Assembly (NCBI GenBank): GCA_003518045.1
Contig: DOZK01000006.1
Span: 1-5,469 of the forward strand
Source: Candidatus Nomurabacteria bacterium
GTDB taxonomy: Bacteria; Patescibacteriota; Minisyncoccia; Phycocordibacterales; UBA5272
Reading direction: 5' to 3'
DNA: 5,469 nt
Position numbers and translations under genes: made by a program
Notes under the pieces: model-generated
What the model was told of the DNA's origin: nothing
Databases searched by the model: none
What the model saw: only the letters and a program-made list of their open reading frames with translations
Shown: positions 1 through 5,348 of the stretch, in pieces
Position numbering within the stretch: the stretch's first letter is position 1
Layout of the letters: each line of letters starts with the position of its first letter

Positions 1-102
1 TAGGTTCGGGCTTTAATGTGCGGTAGGTAGTGGGATACGCAGAGGGTTCTAAATATTCAATGAAACAATATTGTTATTCAAAAAAGATACAGACACGGAA
101 TT

Positions 103-135
103 AGACACTGGATTCCAACTTTCGTTGGAATGACA
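103..135. repeat. Palindromic repeat, family A copy 1 (dRS3-like)
   Basis: A 33-bp unit with conserved flanks AGACACTGGATTCC and GGAATGACA around a hairpin. The stem is ATTCCAAC (112-119) pairing with GTTGGAAT (124-131), with a 4-nt TTTC loop. A second copy lies at 5281-5313 in the same orientation. The inner three stem bases differ between copies (AAC/GTT here, CGC/GCG there) but pairing is kept. The layout ATTCC-N-GGAAT resembles the dispersed dRS3-type repeats described in Neisseria and seen in many other genomes. The resemblance is by eye and no function is assigned. Confidence 0.75.
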
Positions 136-193
136 GACGTATAACATGAAGCATTCTGTAGGCGCGACTCTCTGGTATCTGTATTCAATTAAA

Positions 194-219
194 AACCTGC
201 CTCGGCCGGCAGGCGGGTT
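194..219. repeat. Palindromic repeat, family B copy 1
   Basis: Arms AACCTGCCT (194-202) and AGGCGGGTT (211-219) pair over 9 positions, including one T-G wobble. They enclose an 8-nt loop, CGGCCGGC. The unit is followed by AAAAATTA. Two more copies with identical arms and different loops occur at 230-255 and 5349-5374, so this is a repeat family with a fixed stem and a variable loop. Confidence 0.8.
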
Positions 220-229
220 AAAAATTAGA

Positions 230-255
230 AACCTGCCTCGCCAGCAAGGCGGGTT
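230..255. repeat. Palindromic repeat, family B copy 2
   Basis: This copy sits 10 nt after copy 1 in direct orientation, with the same 9-bp arms (230-238 and 247-255) and loop CGCCAGCA. The 20 bases at 221-240 match 5340-5359 before copy 3 exactly, so the repeat unit extends leftward into AT-rich sequence. On the minus strand it lies just after the T-run that follows the HTH-MurA gene, so it may back up termination. Confidence 0.8.
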
Positions 256-290
256 AAAAATTAATAATGATGTTTAAACATCATTATTAA
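256..290 (-). terminator. Probable terminator of the HTH-MurA gene: 30-bp perfect palindrome
   Basis: Positions 261-290 are a perfect inverted repeat. Each arm is 15 nt and the centre is TTTAAA. It includes the gene's TAA stop codon (287-289). Read on the minus strand, the hairpin is followed by TTTTT (complement of 256-260). A long stem followed by a T-run fits an intrinsic terminator, although the stem is very AT-rich. Because it is fully symmetric, it could also be a protein-binding site. Confidence 0.6.
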
Positions 291-1801
291 ACTCCCCTAA
301 TTACCTCAATCTTTGCACCAAGTTTATTTAATCTCTCTGCAATATCGGCATAACCACGTTTTATTGAATAAACATTTCTAAGAAGCGAAGTTCCCTCAGA
401 GGCAAGCATGGCAATAAGAATAATAGCCGTTGGACGAAGTGCGGGAGGGGAGACGATTTGTGCGCCACGTAATTTTGCCGGACCAGTTACGAATGCTCGG
501 TGTGGATCAAGTAATTTGATATCAGCGCCTAAACGATTTAATTCTGTAAAGTAAATAGCACGATTTTCCCAAGTCCAATCATGAATTAAAGTCTGTCCAG
601 TGGCGACACAAGCAATTGGCACGAAGAATGGAAGGTTATCTTGATTAATTCCAGGGAAAGGCTGGCTATGAAGTTTATCAGTTGGATTTATTAACTTTGA
701 TGGGAAGATAGTAACATCAACTAATCTTGTGCGTTCATTTTTTGAAAAATATATTTTTGAAATAGAAAATTTTTGCCCCATGCGTTTTAATTTTTCAAGT
801 TCAAGTTCCAAGAAATCAATTGGACACCTTGTAATAGATAATTTACTTTTTGTAACTATTCCGGCCGAGATAAAGAACATACTTTCAATAGGGTCTTCAC
901 TATTGTAATGCTCAACATTTAAATGTATATTTTCAAGCCCGTGGACTTTAAGCGTAGTTGTGCCTATGCCTTCAATTTTTACACCAAATTTTTCAAGTAA
1001 GAAACAAACATCTTGCACTTGATAATTAGGTGGAGCAAATTTAATTGTTGTAATGCCTTTTATTCGAGATGCAGCAATTAGCGCAGTGATTGCACCAGTA
1101 TCTGATGATTCGTATAGGGGAATAGTACCAGCTTTTAATTTGTTGTGAGTAATTTCGTAATGATTTTCTTTAGTAATTATATTTATACCAAGATATTCCA
1201 GTGCATATTTATGAGAAGCAATAGTTCTTTCACCCATTTTGCATCCACCAGAGTGCGGTAGTGAAAATGAGTTTGAATAATGTATAAAAGCTCCAGCAAA
1301 AGTAAATGAACGTATACGATTAGCTACGTCTTTATTCATTTTTGAAAGTCTCAATTTATTACCAGGAGTAATTTCAAGGGCCGTATCATTTTGTACCCAT
1401 TTAATAGAAACACCAACACTCTCTAATAATTCTATATAACGATAGACTTCCTCAATGTGAGGAATATCACGAAGGGTCGTTGTGCCAGTGTTTACAAGAG
1501 AAGCAACCATCATATTTACTGCACCGTTTTTTGAAGTATTTGTTTCTATTGTACCGGAGAGTTTACGCCCGCCAGTTACTTTGAAATCTATTGAGTCGTT
1601 AAGAGAAAGTATTTGTCTACCTAGTACTTCGCTAATTTTTTCTAAATTTTCTAATGTTAGATTTTGATTACCAGACTCAATACGAGCAATAGCAGATTGG
1701 GAAGTTTTCAAGGCCTCAGAAAACTCTTCTTGAGTCATGCCTTTTTCTTCACGAAGTTTTTTAATAAAAAGCCCTATTTTTTCTTGTTCTGTGGGGGTCA
1801 T
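287..1801 (-). CDS. murA: XRE-type helix-turn-helix fused to a divergent MurA-like enolpyruvyl transferase domain
   Basis: The 504-residue protein has two parts. Residues about 8-63 form an XRE/Cro-type DNA-binding domain (TQEEFSEAL, then recognition helix SQSAIARIESG). Residues about 71-504 match MurA (UDP-N-acetylglucosamine 1-carboxyvinyltransferase), which adds enolpyruvate from PEP to UDP-GlcNAc in the first committed step of peptidoglycan synthesis in the cytoplasm. Aligned by eye to E. coli MurA (419 residues), these are kept: K91-N92 (K22-N23), R164 (R91), catalytic C187 in SGGCKMGER (C115), R192 (R120), R414 (R331), R456 (R371) and R482 in KRGY (R397). Changed are D305 (FPTD reads FPGI, I385), D369 (A454) and the EPE motif (now NYQVQD near 259-264). 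The start is the ATG at 1801, giving a complete HTH; no Shine-Dalgarno precedes it. The gene is monocistronic, with an extended -10 promoter upstream. It may be a divergent MurA, a paralogue with another acceptor, or a sensor-regulator. The domain calls are secure; the activity is not. Confidence 0.9.
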   Translation of the reverse strand: MTPTEQEKIGLFIKKLREEKGMTQEEFSEALKTSQSAIARIESGNQNLTLENLEKISEVLGRQILSLNDSIDFKVTGGRKLSGTIETNTSKNGAVNMMVASLVNTGTTTLRDIPHIEEVYRYIELLESVGVSIKWVQNDTALEITPGNKLRLSKMNKDVANRIRSFTFAGAFIHYSNSFSLPHSGGCKMGERTIASHKYALEYLGINIITKENHYEITHNKLKAGTIPLYESSDTGAITALIAASRIKGITTIKFAPPNYQVQDVCFLLEKFGVKIEGIGTTTLKVHGLENIHLNVEHYNSEDPIESMFFISAGIVTKSKLSITRCPIDFLELELEKLKRMGQKFSISKIYFSKNERTRLVDVTIFPSKLINPTDKLHSQPFPGINQDNLPFFVPIACVATGQTLIHDWTWENRAIYFTELNRLGADIKLLDPHRAFVTGPAKLRGAQIVSPPALRPTAIILIAMLASEGTSLLRNVYSIKRGYADIAERLNKLGAKIEVIRGV

Positions 1802-1841
1802 GGTGTTATTATTTGGTGTTTACATTATCTTCTGTAATTTG

Positions 1842-1862
1842 ATTATATCATATGTGATATAA
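1842..1862 (-). promoter_or_regulatory. Extended -10 promoter with overlapping inverted repeat, upstream of HTH-MurA
   Basis: On the minus strand TGATATAAT forms an extended -10 (TGnTATAAT), with TATAAT at 1847-1842. No good -35 is seen at 16-18 nt, as expected for an extended -10. The predicted RNA start leaves a leader of about 33 nt. An inverted repeat with 8-nt arms and a 4-nt spacer (1843-1862, inner core ATATCA-TATG-TGATAT at 1845-1860) covers the -10, a good place for a repressor. The 20-mer 1841-1860 recurs with one change at 5199-5218. A nearer alternative -10, AATAAT (complement of 1808-1813), sits 6 nt before the ATG and would give a leaderless mRNA. Confidence 0.65.
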
Positions 1863-1915
1863 GTGGGAAGTGGAGAGTAGAAGGTGGATGGTAGGAAGTA
1901 GAATGTAGTTACAAA

Positions 1916-1950
1916 TACATGGATGGCGGCCAAAGGCCGCCATCCATGTA
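1916..1950 (-). terminator. Perfect 16-bp GC-rich hairpin downstream of the Nramp gene
   Basis: The arms 1916-1931 and 1935-1950 are perfectly complementary around a 3-nt AAA loop, with the GC-rich core GGCGGCC next to the loop. It lies 62 nt past the stop of the minus-strand Nramp gene. On the minus strand it is followed by only TTTGT, and on the plus strand T5 comes 11 nt later, so the T-run is poor for a textbook terminator. It most likely ends or stabilises the Nramp transcript, or is another dispersed palindromic repeat. The rest of the 1802-2011 spacer holds a purine-rich tract and the HTH-MurA promoter. Confidence 0.5.
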
Positions 1951-2011
1951 GATGTATCCACTTTTTCCGACAGAGGATGAATAGAACTTTATATTTTAAT
2001 TATAAAATTTA

Positions 2012-3274
2012 TTAGAACAAAGAATACAAGAAATACAAAGTAAGCAGAGACATAATAATGGTTATGGTAATTCCTAAAATATTTCCTAATTTTCCATTTG
2101 TGCGACTTCCTAATATATTTTTATTATTACTAATAAGTAAAATAAGAATCATAAGTGGAGGAGCGAGAAGCCCATTTAATATAGCCGCGTAATACAGCAT
2201 AGTGATAGGCGGTATAGAAGTCATATTCACAATAAGACCAATTAAGGTAGATAAAATAATAACTAAATAAAATGCTCTTGCCTGTGAAAACTTTTTACTT
2301 AAACCTTCTTCCCAATTAAACATTTCAGATATTGCATAAGCAGCAGAACCAGCGAGTACTGGGACAGCGAGTAATCCAGTTCCTAATATACCAAATGTAA
2401 ATAAAAGTGCCGCAAAGTCTCCAGCAAAGGGACGAAGAGCTTCTGCCACTTGAGCTGCTGATGTAATACTTGTAAGTCCATGAGCGCCGAGTGTGCTAGC
2501 TGTTGTAACGATTATAAAAAAGGTAACCAAATTAGAAAAAAACATACCAATAGCCGTATCCGTACGCATCTGGGTTAAATCGCCATTGCTTACTTTTGGT
2601 ACACCTTTACCCATGGCGCGTATTTTTTTATTTAATAATTCTTCTTCAACTTCCTCATCTGCTTGCCAAAAGAAAAGGTAAGGGGAAATAGTTGTACCCA
2701 ACATGGCTGTTACATTTAAAATGTAATCTCTGCTCCAAATCATATGAGGAACAATAGCCATATGAAATATTTTTGACCAATCTTGATGAATAGCAAAGGC
2801 TGCTATGACATATGAGAATACTGTTAATGCTAAATATTTTAATATTGCTACATAAGTTTTATATGGAACAAATACTTCTGTTAATATTGTTATTATTGTA
2901 AGAGTGAGAAGTGCTACTGTGAAATTAACAGGAATTATTAATTGTGTTGCCGAAGCCATAGCGCCTAAATCAGCTCCTATATTTATTATATTAGTTATTG
3001 CTAGCAATGCGACGGCTCCAAACAAAATACGAGGACTATAATATTTTTTAATTATACCAGCGAGTCCAGTACCTGTTACTGTTCCGATACGTCCGCACAT
3101 TTCTTGTATGGCCAACATGAAAGGATAAGAAAAAATTGCGAGCCATAATTGTGCGAAACCAAACATGGCCCCAGTTTGTGCATATGTTGCTATTCCTGAT
3201 GGATCATCATCTGCGATACCAGTAATAACACCAGGGCCTATAGCTTTTTTAATACGTGCAATTAAATTTGTCAT
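2012..3274 (-). CDS. Nramp-family divalent metal ion transporter, atypical metal-site motifs
   Basis: The 420-residue integral membrane protein has about 11 predicted helices, the usual LeuT-fold layout of Nramp (SLC11/MntH) transporters, which couple uptake of divalent metal to protons across the inner membrane. The helix 1 motif is DDDPSGIATY (residues 22-31) where classic members have DPGN. The helix 6 motif is GTTISPYLFFWQADEEVEEE (193-212) where classic members have an A-x-x-M-P-H type motif. The metal-binding methionine is therefore absent at that site. Known family members without it include Nramp-related magnesium transporters, so Mn2+ or Fe2+ cannot be assumed and Mg2+ is possible. 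The ATG at 3274 is chosen because it begins the amphipathic lead-in IARIKKAIGPGVI and lies 6 nt from a -10 box, so the mRNA should be leaderless. The gene is transcribed alone and is divergent from the TfoX-domain gene. Family is secure; substrate is open. Confidence 0.92.
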   Translation of the reverse strand: MTNLIARIKKAIGPGVITGIADDDPSGIATYAQTGAMFGFAQLWLAIFSYPFMLAIQEMCGRIGTVTGTGLAGIIKKYYSPRILFGAVALLAITNIINIGADLGAMASATQLIIPVNFTVALLTLTIITILTEVFVPYKTYVAILKYLALTVFSYVIAAFAIHQDWSKIFHMAIVPHMIWSRDYILNVTAMLGTTISPYLFFWQADEEVEEELLNKKIRAMGKGVPKVSNGDLTQMRTDTAIGMFFSNLVTFFIIVTTASTLGAHGLTSITSAAQVAEALRPFAGDFAALLFTFGILGTGLLAVPVLAGSAAYAISEMFNWEEGLSKKFSQARAFYLVIILSTLIGLIVNMTSIPPITMLYYAAILNGLLAPPLMILILLISNNKNILGSRTNGKLGNILGITITIIMSLLTLYFLYSLF

Positions 3275-3280
3275 ACAAAT

Positions 3281-3288
3281 AGTATACT
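3281..3288. promoter_or_regulatory. Bidirectional promoter with self-complementary -10 (AGTATACT)
   Basis: The whole gap between the two divergent ATGs is 20 bp (3275-3294). At its exact centre is AGTATACT, its own reverse complement. It supplies TATACT on the plus strand (3283-3288) and TATACT on the minus strand (3286-3281). Each is followed by 6 nt and then ATG, so each predicted RNA start falls on the A of its start codon. No convincing -35 or extended TG is seen for either direction, and any -35 contact would lie inside the opposite gene. Symmetric -10 sequences are known to drive divergent bacterial transcription. Confidence 0.65.
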
Positions 3289-3294
3289 GTCTTT

Positions 3295-3633
3295 ATGAAA
3301 ACAACACCATTTTTGGAATATATCGTATATGATATTTTTGGAGAAGGGGAGCCGATAACTTTTCGGGCTATGATGGGCGCGCATATTTTGTATTACGAAG
3401 GCAAGGCCTTCGCTATTTTAGAAGACGATGAACTTTATTTTAAAGGCTCAAAAGAATTAGCTGATTGGTATTTGTCGCGTGGAAGTAAAATGTTTGGATA
3501 TAAAAAAGAAGGGAAAGATGCCCATCTTTATTATTTTCTTGTGCCATCTGAAATATATGAAGACAGAAATTCTAGAGAGGAATGGTTGGATGTGGCGCTT
3601 TCAGTTGCGAAATTGCCGGGGAGCAGACATTAG
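3295..3633 (+). CDS. TfoX/Sxy N-terminal domain protein
   Basis: The protein has 112 residues and is a single TfoX_N-like domain over nearly its whole length. Family-like features are RAMMGAHILYYEGKAFAILEDDELYFKG (about 24-51, two hairpin strands), FGYKKEGK (67-74), YYFLVPSEIYED (79-90) and the closing helix REEWLDVALSVAKL (94-107). In Haemophilus and Vibrio, full-length TfoX/Sxy has this domain plus a C-terminal one and activates competence genes. The stand-alone N-terminal domain is common in bacteria and its function is not established. The protein should be cytoplasmic, with no signal peptide or membrane segment. The ATG at 3295 follows a -10 box by 6 nt with no ribosome-binding site, so translation is probably leaderless. 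It is the only plus-strand gene and is divergent from the transporter. A role in natural transformation is possible but nothing nearby supports it. Confidence 0.85.
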   Translation: MKTTPFLEYIVYDIFGEGEPITFRAMMGAHILYYEGKAFAILEDDELYFKGSKELADWYLSRGSKMFGYKKEGKDAHLYYFLVPSEIYEDRNSREEWLDVALSVAKLPGSRH

Positions 3634-3642
3634 ACAGTAGAC

Positions 3643-3659
3643 ATCCCGCTTGGCGGGAT
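3643..3659 (+). terminator. GC-rich hairpin between convergent genes
   Basis: ATCCCGC (3643-3649) and GCGGGAT (3653-3659) form a 7-bp stem with a 3-nt TTG loop, 9 nt past the TAG of the TfoX-domain gene. The downstream sequence AAATTAGATTTT is only moderately T-rich. It probably helps end the plus-strand transcript and may serve the convergent minus-strand operon too, whose stop is 55 nt away. A tandem TTAGATT pair (3663-3676) follows; its role is unknown. Confidence 0.5.
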
Positions 3660-3713
3660 AAATTAGATTTTAGATTATACAAAATACAAAACTAAGCACG
3701 AGTCAAGTTTCTA

Positions 3714-4268
3714 CTATTTTGGGATATTATCAAAACAGGTTTTTCGTTCAGATTGATTTTGTATTGAATTACATATATCAAAATTTATTTTTGCACGGCA
3801 GGCGTAGCGATTATTTCCAGAATAATTACCATTAGACATTAAGTCACATTCCGATAAATTTTTATCTCGGTCTGCTATTCGATAGAAACAGCTATTTCTT
3901 TTTTGGTCATCTTTAATGATAGAGCAAAAAGATTTAGAGTATTCTAGATTCTTAGCGAAAGGCATATTTCCTAAAGAGATAACTAGGATTATAGAAATAA
4001 AGACAAGAAGATTTACCGCCAACGTTATAAGAGGTAAATTTTTATCTTTGAATATAAATTTAAAAATTATTGCTATAGGTAAGACAACTAATTCTGAATA
4101 TTTTGAAATCCACCCAACAGTGATACAAGAAAATAATGGATGGCATGAGGAATTTCCATCAAACTGAAAAACCAGTCCATAAATTAAAAGGAAAAAACAA
4201 TAACTTGTTATAGTGATTATAATTGTAAGAACTATGTCTTGCCAGGCTAAAAATTTATTAGTTTCCAT
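3714..4268 (-). CDS. Small membrane protein with extracytoplasmic cysteine-repeat tail, function unknown
   Basis: I do not recognise a named family for this 184-residue protein. Three hydrophobic helices are visible at about 11-34, 55-73 and 78-99. The basic stretch FKFIFKDKN (69-77) between helices 2 and 3 suggests an inside loop. The loop with C42 and C48 (about 35-54) and the tail (100-184) should therefore face outside. The tail has three repeats of C-x(8 or 12)-R-x2-C-x3-I: C115/R124/C127/I131, C141/R154/C157/I161 and C166/R175/C178/I182. Units 1 and 3 also share C-x2-I-x5-R-x2-C-F. Six regularly spaced cysteines suggest three disulfides or a metal site. The ATG at 4268 lies 2 nt after the TAA of the flavoprotein gene with no Shine-Dalgarno, so it is cotranscribed and probably translationally coupled. 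A link to thiol redox chemistry is suggested by position only. Confidence 0.75.
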   Translation of the reverse strand: METNKFLAWQDIVLTIIITITSYCFFLLIYGLVFQFDGNSSCHPLFSCITVGWISKYSELVVLPIAIIFKFIFKDKNLPLITLAVNLLVFISIILVISLGNMPFAKNLEYSKSFCSIIKDDQKRNSCFYRIADRDKNLSECDLMSNGNYSGNNRYACRAKINFDICNSIQNQSERKTCFDNIPK

Positions 4269-4270
4269 AT

Positions 4271-5191
4271 TTAAGCTTTTAAATGCAAATAGATGTCTTC
4301 AAGCGCACGCACAGCATCGCCTGCGGCGATGTTGTTTTGATGATACAAAACATCAGTACAGTCCCCAGCTGACCAAATGCCTTTCACAGAAGTTTCTTGA
4401 GTGCGGGGATTAATTACAATATTTTTTGTTGGGGTCATATCGACTAATCCTTCAACAAACGAAGTTGCTGGGATTTGGCCAATTTCTACGAATATTGCAG
4501 AGACAGGAATTGTAACTTCACACGTAGCATCTTCATACGTAAATGATTCTACGAAAACACTACCTTCAACTTTTTTTGGAATTGCGTTTATTACTAATTT
4601 AAACTTTTCGTTTTGTTTTAATTTTTCTACAGTTATTGCATCAGCGCGTGGTTCGCTTCTTGAAAGTAAAGTTACACTTTTACAATAGGCGAGTAATTGA
4701 GCAGCGGATTCAAAGCCGGCATTTCCACCACCAATAACAACAACATCAGATCCAGAGAATAATGGTCCATCACATGATGCACAATAAGTAAGACCTTTAT
4801 GTTCAAAAGTATCAGCACCTTTTACGTCTAATTTTCTACGAGATGAGCCAGTTGAAACAAGAATAGTTTTTGAATTATAAGAATTTTTATCTGTTGTAAC
4901 AGTAAAAGAGCCATCTGTTCCTTCAACTTTTGCAACGTACTCACCCTCGGCTATGTGTAATACATCTCCTTGGTATTCTAAGACGTGAGCTTTTAAAGAT
5001 TCAGCAAGTTTTGCACCAGAAATGTGTGGAGTTCCTATCCAATTTTGAATATCTTCGGATACAGTAGATTGACCACCCCATTCTTTTAGAATAAGTAAGG
5101 TTTTTAGTTGTTTGCGGGCAGCGTAGACAGAGGCGGCAGTTCCGGCTGGCCCTCCACCGATAATAATTAAATCGTAGTTAGTTGTAGACAT
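4271..5191 (-). CDS. trxB: FAD-dependent NAD(P)H:disulfide oxidoreductase, thioredoxin reductase/AhpF-like
   Basis: The 306-residue protein matches low-molecular-weight thioredoxin reductases (about 310-320 residues), cytoplasmic dimers that pass electrons from NAD(P)H through FAD to a CxxC pair and on to thioredoxin-like partners. Visible motifs are the FAD-binding GGGPAG (12-17), redox pair C137-A-S-C140 in CASCDGPLF, the nucleotide-binding GGGNAGFESA (154-163) and the C-terminal FAD motif GIWSAGDCTD (271-280). The nicotinamide-side stretch VTLLSRSEPRAD (173-184) lacks the HRRxxxR signature of NADPH-specific TrxB. Together with CDGPLF and the C-terminus (AGDCTDVLYHQNNIA), it looks more like the reductase core of AhpF, which uses NADH. 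AhpF's N-terminal thioredoxin-fold domain is absent. The ATG at 5191 is only 8 nt from TATAAT, so the mRNA should be leaderless. It is the first gene of an operon with the cysteine-repeat membrane protein. The physiological electron acceptor is not shown here. Confidence 0.92.
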   Translation of the reverse strand: MSTTNYDLIIIGGGPAGTAASVYAARKQLKTLLILKEWGGQSTVSEDIQNWIGTPHISGAKLAESLKAHVLEYQGDVLHIAEGEYVAKVEGTDGSFTVTTDKNSYNSKTILVSTGSSRRKLDVKGADTFEHKGLTYCASCDGPLFSGSDVVVIGGGNAGFESAAQLLAYCKSVTLLSRSEPRADAITVEKLKQNEKFKLVINAIPKKVEGSVFVESFTYEDATCEVTIPVSAIFVEIGQIPATSFVEGLVDMTPTKNIVINPRTQETSVKGIWSAGDCTDVLYHQNNIAAGDAVRALEDIYLHLKA

Positions 5192-5198
5192 AGGATTA

Positions 5199-5218
5199 GA
5201 TTATATCATAGGTGATAT
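5199..5218 (-). promoter_or_regulatory. Extended -10 promoter with inverted repeat, upstream of the trxB-like operon
   Basis: On the minus strand TGATATAAT is an extended -10, with TATAAT at 5205-5200 and only CTAATCCT between it and the ATG. The predicted RNA start is therefore within about 2 nt of the start codon. The inverted repeat ATATCA-TAGG-TGATAT (5203-5218) overlaps the -10. The 20-mer differs at one position, in the 4-nt spacer, from 1841-1860 upstream of the HTH-MurA gene, while sequence outside it does not match. No good -35 is visible. Confidence 0.7.
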
Positions 5219-5280
5219 GTTCCGCTAAATCCATTTAATTTTCAATTATCAATTTCCAATTTTCAAAAAATACGGGTAAA

Positions 5281-5313
5281 AGACACTGGATTCCCGCCTG
5301 CGCGGGAATGACA
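5281..5313. repeat. Palindromic repeat, family A copy 2 (dRS3-like)
   Basis: Same 33-bp unit as 103-135. The stem is ATTCCCGC (5290-5297) with GCGGGAAT (5302-5309), and the loop is CTGC. This copy fits the ATTCCC-N8-GGGAAT pattern of Neisseria dRS3 elements exactly. The stem substitutions against the other copy are compensatory, so it is the fold that is conserved. Confidence 0.75.
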
Positions 5314-5348
5314 CCGAGTCTGCTCCTCATTAAAAATTTAAAATTAGA

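Noticed and set aside
61..80. AACAATATTGTT palindrome (64-75) as an operator
   Set aside because: It is a short AT-rich dyad with no gene start nearby and no second copy in the window.
194..255. Two hairpin repeats as a CRISPR array
   Set aside because: There are only two adjacent units separated by 10 nt, the variable part is the hairpin loop rather than a spacer of normal length, and no cas gene is present.
1482..1667. 61-codon plus-strand open frame inside the HTH-MurA gene
   Set aside because: It is antisense to a clearly coding region, has no family resemblance, and has no promoter. The same applies to the open frames at 2493-2681, 3916-4167, 4213-4413 and 4401-4688, which are shadows of the minus-strand genes.
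3674..3706. Possible minus-strand promoter (TTGACT and TATAAT) in the convergent spacer
   Set aside because: The spacer between the two boxes is 21 nt, too long for a normal sigma-70 promoter, and the product would be antisense to the TfoX-domain gene with no supporting feature.
287..5191. Recoded TGA (glycine) as in Gracilibacteria or SR1
   Set aside because: No gene ends in TGA, which raised the question, but all five genes are full length under the standard code with no in-frame TGA at conserved glycines.
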